Shown: positions 8,911 to 16,738 of the stretch, piece after piece | Position numbering within the stretch: position 1 is the stretch's first letter | How the letters are laid out: each line of letters begins with the position of its first letter | DNA from: Pedosphaera parvula Ellin514 | GTDB lineage: Bacteria; Verrucomicrobiota; Verrucomicrobiia; Limisphaerales; Pedosphaeraceae | Length of the DNA stretch: 64,000 bases | Direction of reading: 5' to 3' | Assembly (NCBI RefSeq): GCF_000172555.1 | Contig: NZ_ABOX02000027.1 | Location: forward strand, 18,691 to 82,690 | The notes under the pieces: generated by a model | The model's input: the letters and a program-made list of their open reading frames with translations, nothing else | Told to the model about the DNA's origin: nothing | Database searches by the model: none | Translations under genes and position numbers: made by a program

Positions 8911-9028
8911 TAATAAAAAAGTAAAGGGAACGAAGTGCTAAATATGGAGGCTGACCACAAAGCACCCAACGCCGTTGGCAGAAGGATGCAGGAGTCGATC
9001 TCGCTGATTTGATTCGAGTAATAACTGA

Positions 9029-10153
9029 TTAGCCCCGCGACAATTCATCGGATTGTTTTACAAATTCGTCGCCGTGCCATTCGCCGTCGCTGGTGACGAC
9101 TTTTTTTGTCGAAGCGGCTTTTTGGGCGGCTTTGCGTTCGGTCTGGCGTTTGACGAGGTCGGCATGCGTGGTGAAATAATCCAGACTTTTGCCTTTGAAA
9201 TCAGCCAGCGTTTCGAACTTGTGTTTGGCCATGAAGTTGAGCAACTCTTCACACATCGGTTTGACACATTCATAACCGAACTTCATGACGCCCGTGCAAA
9301 CCTGGACGGTGTCCGAGCCGAGCAGAATGAATTGGGCGGCGTCGTTGCCACTTTCGATTCCTCCGAGGCCGGAGAGTGAGCGACCGGGGAATTCCTTGCG
9401 AATCATTTGAGCGATCTCCATGACCATGCGGAGCGCGATGGGCTTGACAGCTTTGCAGGAGTAACCGCCGGGCGTGGTGTAGCCTTCAACCGTGGGTTCA
9501 GGGCGCAGGGTATCCAAGTTCACGCCAGTCACACTGCGAATGGTGTTAATGGCGCTGAGACCGGTGGCACCGCCGAGCAACGCTGCGCGGCTGGGGTCTT
9601 CGATGTGGGTGACGTTCGGCGTCATTTTTGCCCAGACCGGTTTTTTGGCTGCGCTCTTGACCCAGCCACAGACTTCCTTGAGGACGTCCGGGTCCTGGCC
9701 CATAGCGGCACCCATTTTGCGTTCGGGCAAGCCGTGCGGGCAGGAGAAATTCAATTCAAAGGCATCGACGCCGGCGTCCTGGCAGCGCTCCACGATTTCG
9801 ATCCAACCGTCCTTGCGGTACTCCTCCATGATGGAGGCGATCAGCACGCCATCGGGGAACTGGTCCTTGCACTTCTTGAATTCCTCGATCCACAAATGAA
9901 AGGGGCGGTCGCTGATGAGTTCGATATTTTCCCAACCGATCACTTCGCCGCTGTTGGCCAAAAGTTTGGCATAGCGCGGGGTAACATTGACTACCTTGGA
10001 AGAATCCAGGCTGACGGTCTTGGCGATGACCGCGCCCCAACCTTCCTTGAATGCCTTGGTGATGACGTTGAGATTTGTTCCCGGCGGTCCGGAGCCGATG
10101 ATGAAAGGATTTGGAAGTTTTAGACCGTCAACGGTGGTGGCTAATGTAGGCAT
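9029..10153 (-). CDS. preA: Dihydropyrimidine dehydrogenase PreA-type subunit lacking the ferredoxin domain
   Basis: This FMN-binding TIM barrel reduces uracil/thymine to the dihydro form, or runs the reverse reaction. The active-site cysteine C138 lies in ELNFSCPHGLPERKMG, exactly the DPD/PreA motif. GGATGLSAINTI and SGLGGIESGNDAAQFI follow at the FMN phosphate. The start MPTLATTVDGLKLPNPF at 10153 is the family start; an in-frame extension to 10255 would cross the divergent promoter. The protein is 374 residues and ends in a charged, Lys/Ala-rich tail. The C-terminal double 4Fe-4S ferredoxin domain of E. coli PreA (about 411 residues) is absent, and no PreT flavoprotein is in the window. 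Confidence 0.88.
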   Translation of the reverse strand: MPTLATTVDGLKLPNPFIIGSGPPGTNLNVITKAFKEGWGAVIAKTVSLDSSKVVNVTPRYAKLLANSGEVIGWENIELISDRPFHLWIEEFKKCKDQFPDGVLIASIMEEYRKDGWIEIVERCQDAGVDAFELNFSCPHGLPERKMGAAMGQDPDVLKEVCGWVKSAAKKPVWAKMTPNVTHIEDPSRAALLGGATGLSAINTIRSVTGVNLDTLRPEPTVEGYTTPGGYSCKAVKPIALRMVMEIAQMIRKEFPGRSLSGLGGIESGNDAAQFILLGSDTVQVCTGVMKFGYECVKPMCEELLNFMAKHKFETLADFKGKSLDYFTTHADLVKRQTERKAAQKAASTKKVVTSDGEWHGDEFVKQSDELSRG

Positions 10154-10226
10154 AGGTTTGACTTTCCATTTTTGTTCTATAACCCATAATAAGGCTGTGG
10201 TAACGCTGTTTGCCACAACAAAATCG

Positions 10227-10244
10227 CATCGAGATATCCCGATG
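10227..10244. promoter_or_regulatory. 18-bp palindrome in the divergent preA/carbamoylase promoter region
   Basis: The sequence CATCGAGATATCCCGATG is an inverted repeat with 8 of 9 pairs matching, centred on GATATC. It sits in the 122-base gap between the divergent starts at 10153 and 10276, where both arms of the catabolic island are likely to be transcribed from. A dimeric regulator binding here could switch purine and pyrimidine genes together. The sequence is seen; the operator role is inference. Confidence 0.45.
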
Positions 10245-10275
10245 TAAAATGCCAAACTGTTTCAAACAAACCCAC

Positions 10276-11529
10276 ATGAGCAATTTTCTCCAACCCAAGC
10301 GGACCATCGCTGAGCTCAAAGAATTACGGAGCCTGACGGGCGATGAGAACGGCGCACAGCGGGTGGCGTTTACAAATATGTGGACCACGACACGAGCGTG
10401 GCTGCGGAAAAAGTTGGAAGAATTGCCAGTGGAGATTCACAGCGATGAGGCGGGAAATTTGTGGGCGATGTTGAAGGGTGAATCAGAGCGTGAGTTGTTG
10501 ATTGGCGGGCACATGGATTCCGTGCCGAACGGCGGATGGCTGGATGGTTGCCTGAACGTGATGGCGGGCGTTGAAATTTTACGACGAATCCATGCGCAAT
10601 ATGGAGGCAAGCCACCCGTGACCGTGAGGCTCGTCGATTGGGCGGATGAGGAAGGGGCGCGGTTCGGGAAGAGTTTGTTTGGATCGTCAGCCTGTTCAGG
10701 GACGCTGAACATGGAAGAGGCGCGTGGCTTGAAGGACAGGGATGGTGTGCGGTTGTCGGATGCGTTGAAGCAAGTCGGAGTGGATTTTGAGCGGGTGAAA
10801 GAGAGTGGCAAGGAATTGAAGAAAGCGGCGGCGTATTTGGAATTGCATATCGAGCAAGGGCCGGTGTTGCTGGACCTTGATTTGCCGCTGGGTGCGGTAT
10901 TGGGGACGTTTGGTGTGGAACGTCATGCGATTACATTTCATGGCCAGGCAGCGCATTCCGGCAGTACGCCGATGAACCGGCGCAAGGATGCTTTTCTTGC
11001 CGCCGGAAAAATGAGCCAGGAGATTTATAAAATTGCTGAACGGAATGGCGGTGTTTGCACAATTGGTTCCTGCACAACGAAGCCGGGAATCGTAACGAGT
11101 GTGGTGGAGGAATGTCGGATTACTTTGGATCAGCGGCATCTGGATGCAGCGGCTTTGGCAAAGATGTTGCGAGAAGCAAAAGCGGCGAGCGAACGATTTG
11201 CGACGGAAGGAAAAGTGAAAGTTTCGTGGGATCGGTTGTGGCAGATTGAGCCAGTGTTGTTCAACAATGATTTAATTGGCTTGTGCGATGAGGCGATTGG
11301 CGAGACCTGCGGGAAGAAATATCGGTTGCCATCAGGGCCGCTGCATGACGCTGCGGAAGTGGCGCGAGCGGGAGTGCCGACGGTGATGATGTTCGTACAG
11401 AGTCTGCATGGGATCAGTCACAATAAAATTGAGGACACGAAGGAGGAACATCTGGAGTTGTGCGTGAGGGCGTTTGATGGTTTGGCAGAGAAAACGATGA
11501 TATGGCTGCAAAGAAAAGCTCAGAAATAA
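10276..11529 (+). CDS. M20 amidohydrolase of the carbamoylase family, probable beta-ureidopropionase
   Basis: This zinc-dependent enzyme hydrolyses an N-carbamoyl group. It has the M20 layout: GGHMDSVPNGGWLDGCLNVM with metal ligands, WADEEGARFG with the Glu pair, ELHIEQGP, and a C-terminal LHGISHNKIEDT histidine. Within the island it is the one M20 copy on the pyrimidine side of the divergent promoter, so N-carbamoyl-beta-alanine is the likely substrate. The family also contains allantoate and L-carbamoylase enzymes, and this copy could act on another carbamoyl amino acid. The ATG at 10276 (MSNFLQPKRT) is preferred over a TTG at 10210 because the extra residues lie in the intergenic palindrome region. 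Confidence 0.8.
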   Translation: MSNFLQPKRTIAELKELRSLTGDENGAQRVAFTNMWTTTRAWLRKKLEELPVEIHSDEAGNLWAMLKGESERELLIGGHMDSVPNGGWLDGCLNVMAGVEILRRIHAQYGGKPPVTVRLVDWADEEGARFGKSLFGSSACSGTLNMEEARGLKDRDGVRLSDALKQVGVDFERVKESGKELKKAAAYLELHIEQGPVLLDLDLPLGAVLGTFGVERHAITFHGQAAHSGSTPMNRRKDAFLAAGKMSQEIYKIAERNGGVCTIGSCTTKPGIVTSVVEECRITLDQRHLDAAALAKMLREAKAASERFATEGKVKVSWDRLWQIEPVLFNNDLIGLCDEAIGETCGKKYRLPSGPLHDAAEVARAGVPTVMMFVQSLHGISHNKIEDTKEEHLELCVRAFDGLAEKTMIWLQRKAQK

Positions 11530-11563
11530 GATCGGTATTAATCCATTAATTTCCAATATTGCT

Positions 11564-12073
11564 ATGATGAAACTTGCTCAAATTAACTTATTTTCGCGTG
11601 ACGAATTCGTGCTCGTTATTGGTCCGGTGTTTGAACATTCGCCGTGGATCGCGGAGGAGACGTGGGCACAAAAACCTTTTGCCACGAAGGAGGAGTTGCA
11701 TCGGGCGCTTTGCAGGACAGTGGAGTCGGCAGGCGAAGAAAAGCAGGTGAAGTTGATCCAGGCGCATCCAGATTTGGTGGGGCGCGCGGCATTGGCGGGG
11801 ACTTTGACGCAGGAGTCGAAGGGGGAGCAGGCGAGTGCGGGGTTGAGTGCGTTGAGCCCGGATGAGGTGGCGTTGTTTCAAAAGAACAATGCGGCTTATC
11901 GGGAGAAGTTTGGATTTCCATTTGTGATTTGCGCGCGGTTGAACAAGAAAGAGGCAATTTTGAAGGGGTTTGAAATCAGGCTAAAGAATACGCGAGGAGA
12001 GGAGATCAAAGCGGCGTTGGGGGAGATTGAGAAGATTGCGTTGTTGCGCTTGAATGATCTGGTGGCGGGATGA
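11564..12073 (+). CDS. uraD: OHCU decarboxylase
   Basis: It decarboxylates 2-oxo-4-hydroxy-4-carboxy-5-ureidoimidazoline to S-(+)-allantoin, the third step from urate. The protein is 169 residues and all-helical. The catalytic histidine is in LIQAHPDLVG (H68), followed by the SKGEQASAGL segment and the FGFPFVICARLNKK motif that ends the active site. The gene sits 34 bases after the carbamoylase and 26 before uraH. Two adjacent ATG codons (11564 and 11567) are equivalent starts. Confidence 0.95.
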   Translation: MMKLAQINLFSRDEFVLVIGPVFEHSPWIAEETWAQKPFATKEELHRALCRTVESAGEEKQVKLIQAHPDLVGRAALAGTLTQESKGEQASAGLSALSPDEVALFQKNNAAYREKFGFPFVICARLNKKEAILKGFEIRLKNTRGEEIKAALGEIEKIALLRLNDLVAG

Positions 12074-12099
12074 GCAGGATTTGAAATTTATACGGAATT

Positions 12100-12459
12100 A
12101 TGGCCGCAAAATTAAGCACACATGTTTTGGATACGGCGCATGGATGTCCGGCGAGAGGGATGCAGATTGAGCTTTGGTCCCTGGCAGGCGAGAGTCGGAA
12201 GTTGGTGAAGATGGTTCGCTTGAATGAGGATGGGCGGACGGATGCAGCGCTTTTGGGGCCGGAGGAGATGCAAGTGGGGGAGTATGAATTGATCTTCCAT
12301 GTGGGGGAATATTTCGCGAGTTTGAGTGGGGGCGAAGGCGACAAGCCCCTTTTTTTAAACAAGGTGCCGGTGCGATTCGGCATTTCAGATGCGGGTGCGT
12401 CCTATCACGTGCCGTTACTGACGTCACCATGGGCTTATAGTACGTATCGAGGAAGCTGA
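12100..12459 (+). CDS. uraH: 5-hydroxyisourate hydrolase (transthyretin-like)
   Basis: It hydrolyses 5-hydroxyisourate to OHCU. It has 119 residues, the usual size. The N-terminal LSTHVLDTAHGCPARGM carries the catalytic His (H8) and the C-terminus is YRGS, the diagnostic HIUase tetrapeptide; thyroid-hormone-binding transthyretins lack it. HVPLLTSPWAYSTYRGS closes the dimer channel. It lies between uraD and allC and acts directly after the uricase on the other arm. Confidence 0.96.
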   Translation: MAAKLSTHVLDTAHGCPARGMQIELWSLAGESRKLVKMVRLNEDGRTDAALLGPEEMQVGEYELIFHVGEYFASLSGGEGDKPLFLNKVPVRFGISDAGASYHVPLLTSPWAYSTYRGS

Positions 12460-12612
12460 AGGATTAGAGGAGTTGATTCAGAATGATTGTGAGGGTTAAT
12501 CATCAGGGATGCTTCAAGCGTGGAAATCTTCTGTCAAATGCTCATATTGGTGTCAAGGAAGTGGTATTGGCGTGACAAATGCTTTAAGAGGTTCTGAACA
12601 AGAACGACACAT

Positions 12613-13875
12613 ATGAGTACTAACGACCTCGCAATGAAAGTGATGGAGCGCATTGATGCACTTGGACGTATCAGTGAGGAGTTGGGGAAGCTTACGCGGA
12701 CATTTTGCTCGCCGGCGATGCGTCAGGCCAACAAGCAAGTGGGTGTTTGGATGCAAGAAGCAGGCATGACTGTATTGCAAGATGCAATTGGAAACCTGAT
12801 CGGACGTTATCCGGGCAAGGAAGGGCATGAAAAGACTTTTATTCTGGGATCACATCTTGACACGGTGCGTGACGCCGGGAAGTTCGATGGACCTCTGGGT
12901 GTGTTGACAGCAATTGCCTGTGTGCAGCATTTGCATGACAACAAGGTGAAACTGCCTTTCGCTATTGAAGTCATCGGTTTTGCCGATGAAGAAGGAGTGC
13001 GGTATCAAAGCACGTATCTAGGCAGTAAAGCATTGGCCGGAAAATTTAACGAACAGGATTTGAAACGAACGGATGTGCAGGGAGTTTCCATGGCGGAGGC
13101 GATCAAAAAATTCGGCGGCGATCCTGAAAAATTGAAGGAGGTGCGACGTGATCCCCAACAGTTGCTGGGTTATGCGGAGGTGCATATCGAGCAAGGGCCG
13201 GTGCTGGAACAGAAGCATCAGCCAGTGGGAATCGTCTCAGCCATTGCCGGGCAGACGAGGGTGAATGTTCAGTTTACAGGGCTGGCGGGCCACGCCGGCA
13301 CCACTCCGATGAATTTGCGGAAGGATGCCCTGGCAGCCGCGGCTGAATTCATTGTCGCGGTGGAATCAACCGGACTGGGAACACCAGGATTGGTAGCAAC
13401 CGTGGGTCAAATTGATGCCAGACCGGGAGCAAGTAATGTGATACCCGGGACAGTGATTTTAAGCATTGATATCAGACATCAAGTGGATGCAACACGAGAT
13501 TCGGCGACGGCGCGGTTGCAAGACCTGGCGGGGCAGATTGGTTACAAGAGAGGCGTAACGATGGATTGGGAATTGGTTCATGAAGTGCAGTCGGTTCCCT
13601 GTTCAAGGGATTTGACAGCGGCATTGGGAAAGGCGGCGCGACAGCATCTGGTGGAAGTGACGGAACTGCCAAGTGGTGCAGGCCACGATGCAGCTGTGAT
13701 GGGAGAGATCACGCCGGTAGCAATGCTCTTCGTTCGCTGCAAGGGAGGAATCAGCCACAATCCTGCGGAATCCGTGGAAGTGGACGATGTGCGGGTTGCG
13801 ATCGCGGTGATGAATGACTTCATTTTATCTTTGGGACATCAAAACATACAATTTTTAAGGAAGAAGAATGCCTGA
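12613..13875 (+). CDS. allC: Allantoate amidohydrolase
   Basis: This manganese-dependent M20 enzyme converts allantoate to S-ureidoglycine, CO2 and NH3. Motifs: GSHLDTVRDAGKFDGPLGV with the first metal ligands, GFADEEGVRYQ with the Glu pair, EVHIEQGPVLE, GHAGTTPMNLRKDA in the lid domain, and LPSGAGHDAAVMG for the C-terminal His. Length 420 is normal. It overlaps allB by 8 bases, so the pair is translationally coupled, and the next product in the path is handled by allE two genes on. A 153-base gap upstream (12460-12612) may hold a secondary promoter; I see no clear one. Confidence 0.9.
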   Translation: MSTNDLAMKVMERIDALGRISEELGKLTRTFCSPAMRQANKQVGVWMQEAGMTVLQDAIGNLIGRYPGKEGHEKTFILGSHLDTVRDAGKFDGPLGVLTAIACVQHLHDNKVKLPFAIEVIGFADEEGVRYQSTYLGSKALAGKFNEQDLKRTDVQGVSMAEAIKKFGGDPEKLKEVRRDPQQLLGYAEVHIEQGPVLEQKHQPVGIVSAIAGQTRVNVQFTGLAGHAGTTPMNLRKDALAAAAEFIVAVESTGLGTPGLVATVGQIDARPGASNVIPGTVILSIDIRHQVDATRDSATARLQDLAGQIGYKRGVTMDWELVHEVQSVPCSRDLTAALGKAARQHLVEVTELPSGAGHDAAVMGEITPVAMLFVRCKGGISHNPAESVEVDDVRVAIAVMNDFILSLGHQNIQFLRKKNA

Positions 13876-15217
13876 ATTGGATATGCTCGTACGGGGCGGG
13901 ACAGTAGTCACACCCACTGGAGTAAAGAACGCTGATATCGGAATCGCAGATGGCCGGATTGTGGCATTGGAGTCCGCCTTGCAAGCCACCAGCCATGAGG
14001 TGATCGAAGCCAAGGGATTGCATGTGCTGCCAGGTTTGATCGATGCTCACGTCCATTTCAACGAGCCAGGCCGCGCGGAATGGGAAGGATTTGAAACCGG
14101 CACGAAAGCGTTTGCAGCCGGTGGGGGGACTTTGTTCTTCGACATGCCGTTGAACGCACATCCACCAACAGTCGATGTGGAAAGTTTTGATCTGAAACTT
14201 GAGGCAGCCAAAAGCAAGGCACTTGTAGATTTTTCTTTTTGGGGAGGCTTGGTACCGGGAAATTTGGACAGGTTGGAAGAGTTGGCAGATCGCGGTGTCG
14301 TCGGATTCAAGGCTTTCATGTCGAACAGCGGCATCGAGGACTTTCAGAGTGTGGATGATCATACGCTTAGGGAGGGCATGAAACGCGCAAAGAAGCTGGG
14401 AAAGCTTGTGGCCGTCCATGCGGAGAGCGATGCAATGACAGAGGAACTGTCGCGCAAATACGTAAGTGCAGGAAAAACTTCCATTCGTGATTACCTTGAT
14501 TCCCGACCGATCGAAGCTGAACTGGAAGCCATTCAGCGGGCGTTGGGTTTGGCGGGCGAAACGGGTTGTGCATTACACATTGTCCATGTCAGCTGTGGAG
14601 CGGGCGTTTTACTAATTGCATCAGCAAAGAAGCTTGGTCTGGACGTTACGTGTGAAACCTGCCCCCATTATCTGACCCTCACAGAAGAGGATGTTATCAG
14701 ACTGGGAGCTGTGGCCAAATGCGCGCCGCCCTTGCGGCCATTGGCAGCGCAAGACTCGCTCTGGGAATATGTCAAGGCGGGGCACGTGACGACGATTGGT
14801 TCAGATCATTCCCCGGCACCACCGACCATGAAATTAAATTCAGATTTCTTCAAGGTGTGGGGAGGAATCAGCGGAGTTCAGCATACCTGGCCGTTGTTGA
14901 TCACTGAAGGGCATGTGAAGCGCAGAGTGGCCCTTGAGTTGCTGAGCCGATTTGTTTCGGTCAATGTGGCAGAGCGCTTTAAACTTCCTCAGGCGAAGAA
15001 GGGAATGATGGTTGGATCGGATGCGGACCTGGCTCTGGTTGATTTGCAGCAGGAGTTCACGATTGGAGGGACAGACCTGTTATACCGCCATCAGCAAAGC
15101 CCGTATGTAGGTCGGACAGTAAAAGGGCAGGTTGTGCAAACCGTGCTCAGAGGCCAAAGTGTATTTAAAGATGGTAAAATTGTTTCAAAGCCGGTAGGAC
15201 AATTTGTCAAAGTTTAA
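13868..15217 (+). CDS. allB: Allantoinase
   Basis: It hydrolyses allantoin to allantoate. It is a binuclear amidohydrolase barrel of 449 residues. H61 and H63 are in GLIDAHVHFNEPGR, and the carboxylated lysine K148 is in VVGFKAFMSNSG. LHIVHVSCGAG and the IGSDHSPAPP aspartate motif complete the site. It overlaps the end of allC by 8 bases and is followed 12 bases later by allE, giving the chemical order allB-allC-allE within one transcript. Confidence 0.95.
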   Translation: MPELDMLVRGGTVVTPTGVKNADIGIADGRIVALESALQATSHEVIEAKGLHVLPGLIDAHVHFNEPGRAEWEGFETGTKAFAAGGGTLFFDMPLNAHPPTVDVESFDLKLEAAKSKALVDFSFWGGLVPGNLDRLEELADRGVVGFKAFMSNSGIEDFQSVDDHTLREGMKRAKKLGKLVAVHAESDAMTEELSRKYVSAGKTSIRDYLDSRPIEAELEAIQRALGLAGETGCALHIVHVSCGAGVLLIASAKKLGLDVTCETCPHYLTLTEEDVIRLGAVAKCAPPLRPLAAQDSLWEYVKAGHVTTIGSDHSPAPPTMKLNSDFFKVWGGISGVQHTWPLLITEGHVKRRVALELLSRFVSVNVAERFKLPQAKKGMMVGSDADLALVDLQQEFTIGGTDLLYRHQQSPYVGRTVKGQVVQTVLRGQSVFKDGKIVSKPVGQFVKV

Positions 15218-15229
15218 ACAAGAATTAAA

Positions 15230-15973
15230 ATGACTGGATTATTTGGATCCACACGGACCGTAGTAAAAAGCCGGTATGCCTTGATCACTCCAGATGGACA
15301 TGTGAACAGCAGCCTGCCCGGTTGGGAAAATGTAACCTGCATTGTGCAGATTTCGCCCGCCATGGGGGCAAAATTTTGCCAGCTACTCATCACGTTAAAC
15401 AAGGACAGCCATGGGCGTGGCAATACCGGGGTGAACCAGTTTTTCTTTTACGTAGTGGAGGGCAACGCCAGCATCGTGATGGATGAAAAGAAGAGCCGAT
15501 TGGAAGCGGGCAGCTATGTGTACGTTCCGCCAGGGAAGGATATTCATGTGCAAGGTTCCGCCAACGGCGCCAAATTGCTTGTGTTCCAAAAACACTATGA
15601 ACCGTTGCACGGCACGGCAAAACTGACGCCGATAGTAGCCCACGAACGCGAGGTGAAGGGGCAGCCATTCCTGGGGAATGAAGATGCCAGATTGCAGGTG
15701 TTGCTCCCGGACAATGCCTCCTTCGACATGGCAGTGAATATTTTTACGTATCAGCCTGGAGCGACCCTGCCGTTTGTTGAAACGCATATCATGGAGCATG
15801 GACTGATGATGACCAAGGGGCAGGGTGTTTATCGGTTGGACCAGGATTATCACCCAGTGCAGACCGGCGACGTCATCTGGATGGCACCTTATTGCCCGCA
15901 ATGGTTTGTAGCGATGGGCAAGACTCCGGCAGCGTATATTTATTACAAGGATGTGAATCGCGACCCGATGTGA
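15230..15973 (+). CDS. allE: (S)-ureidoglycine aminohydrolase, double cupin
   Basis: It releases ammonia from S-ureidoglycine to give S-ureidoglycolate, using one Mn2+. The 247 residues form two cupin barrels. The first carries FFFYVVEGNAS and YVYVPPGKDIHVQ; the second carries FVETHIMEHGLMMTKGQG, with His/Glu ligands, and GDVIWMAPYCPQWFVAMG. This fits E. coli YlbA/AllE and plant UGlyAH. It stands between allantoinase and the GAF/UAH pair, and its presence shows that the pathway proceeds by the aminohydrolase rather than by AllA lyase. Confidence 0.93.
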   Translation: MTGLFGSTRTVVKSRYALITPDGHVNSSLPGWENVTCIVQISPAMGAKFCQLLITLNKDSHGRGNTGVNQFFFYVVEGNASIVMDEKKSRLEAGSYVYVPPGKDIHVQGSANGAKLLVFQKHYEPLHGTAKLTPIVAHEREVKGQPFLGNEDARLQVLLPDNASFDMAVNIFTYQPGATLPFVETHIMEHGLMMTKGQGVYRLDQDYHPVQTGDVIWMAPYCPQWFVAMGKTPAAYIYYKDVNRDPM

Positions 15974-16081
15974 TAGCGCCAGCGGGTGCAAAAGATTGGT
16001 TGATTTGGCAGGGTCAGGGTCTATTGTTTGATCTTGCTACTGTTGCATTAATCAACTGAGAAGAAAGCTAATCGCGACATC

Positions 16082-16738
16082 ATGAAAGCCCCGATTCCCA
16101 AGAACGAAAAGCAGCGGCTCGAAGTCCTCTGGCAATACGAGGTGCTGGATACGATCCCGGAAGTGGTTTTTGACGAACTGACGGAGTTGGCCGCGCATAT
16201 TTGTGAAGCTCCCGTGGCGCTGATTACGCTGGTGGATGAAAACCGGCAGTGGTTTAAATCAAAGGTCGGGATCGATCTCAATCAAACTTCGCGCGACATC
16301 TCTTTTTGTGCGCACGCGATTTTGCACGAGGATGTTTTAGTCGTTGCGGATGCCAGCAAAGACAAGCGTTTTGCGAAGAACCCCCTGGTGGTTTCGGAAC
16401 CACGCATCCGCTTTTATGCGGGGGCTCCGTTGATCACCCCGGATGGGCAGGCACTTGGAACACTTTGTGTGCTGGACAAAAAGCCGCATAAGATTACGCC
16501 TGACCAGAAACGGGCTTTGGAAATATTGAGCCGACATGTCATGACCCAGTTGGAGTTGCGCCGTCGTTCACTTGAACTGGCAAAAACTCGCAAGGATCAC
16601 GACAAGGTTTTGAAGGAATTGGAGGCGGCTCGCCGCAAACTGGCGAAGATCAAAACTGCGCCACCTCGCAAAAAATTGTCCGCCCGCAAGAGCCTGCCAA
16701 TATTCAAGGGACTCAAGAAAACGAAGCGCAGAAGATGA
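16082..16738 (+). CDS. Cytosolic GAF-domain protein with a basic C-terminal tail
   Basis: Residues about 20-165 form a GAF domain (FDELTELAAHICEAPVALIT, then SFCAHAILHEDVLVV and FYAGAPLITPDGQALGTLCV), the arrangement found before many kinases and cyclases. No output domain follows. Instead there is a coiled-coil helix and a Lys/Arg-rich tail ending KKTKRRR, which could bind nucleic acid or anionic lipid. The stop overlaps the start of the ureidoglycolate hydrolase (ATGA), so it is co-translated with a ureide enzyme. A ligand-sensing or regulatory role is inference; what the GAF binds is unknown. Confidence 0.85.
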   Translation: MKAPIPKNEKQRLEVLWQYEVLDTIPEVVFDELTELAAHICEAPVALITLVDENRQWFKSKVGIDLNQTSRDISFCAHAILHEDVLVVADASKDKRFAKNPLVVSEPRIRFYAGAPLITPDGQALGTLCVLDKKPHKITPDQKRALEILSRHVMTQLELRRRSLELAKTRKDHDKVLKELEAARRKLAKIKTAPPRKKLSARKSLPIFKGLKKTKRRR

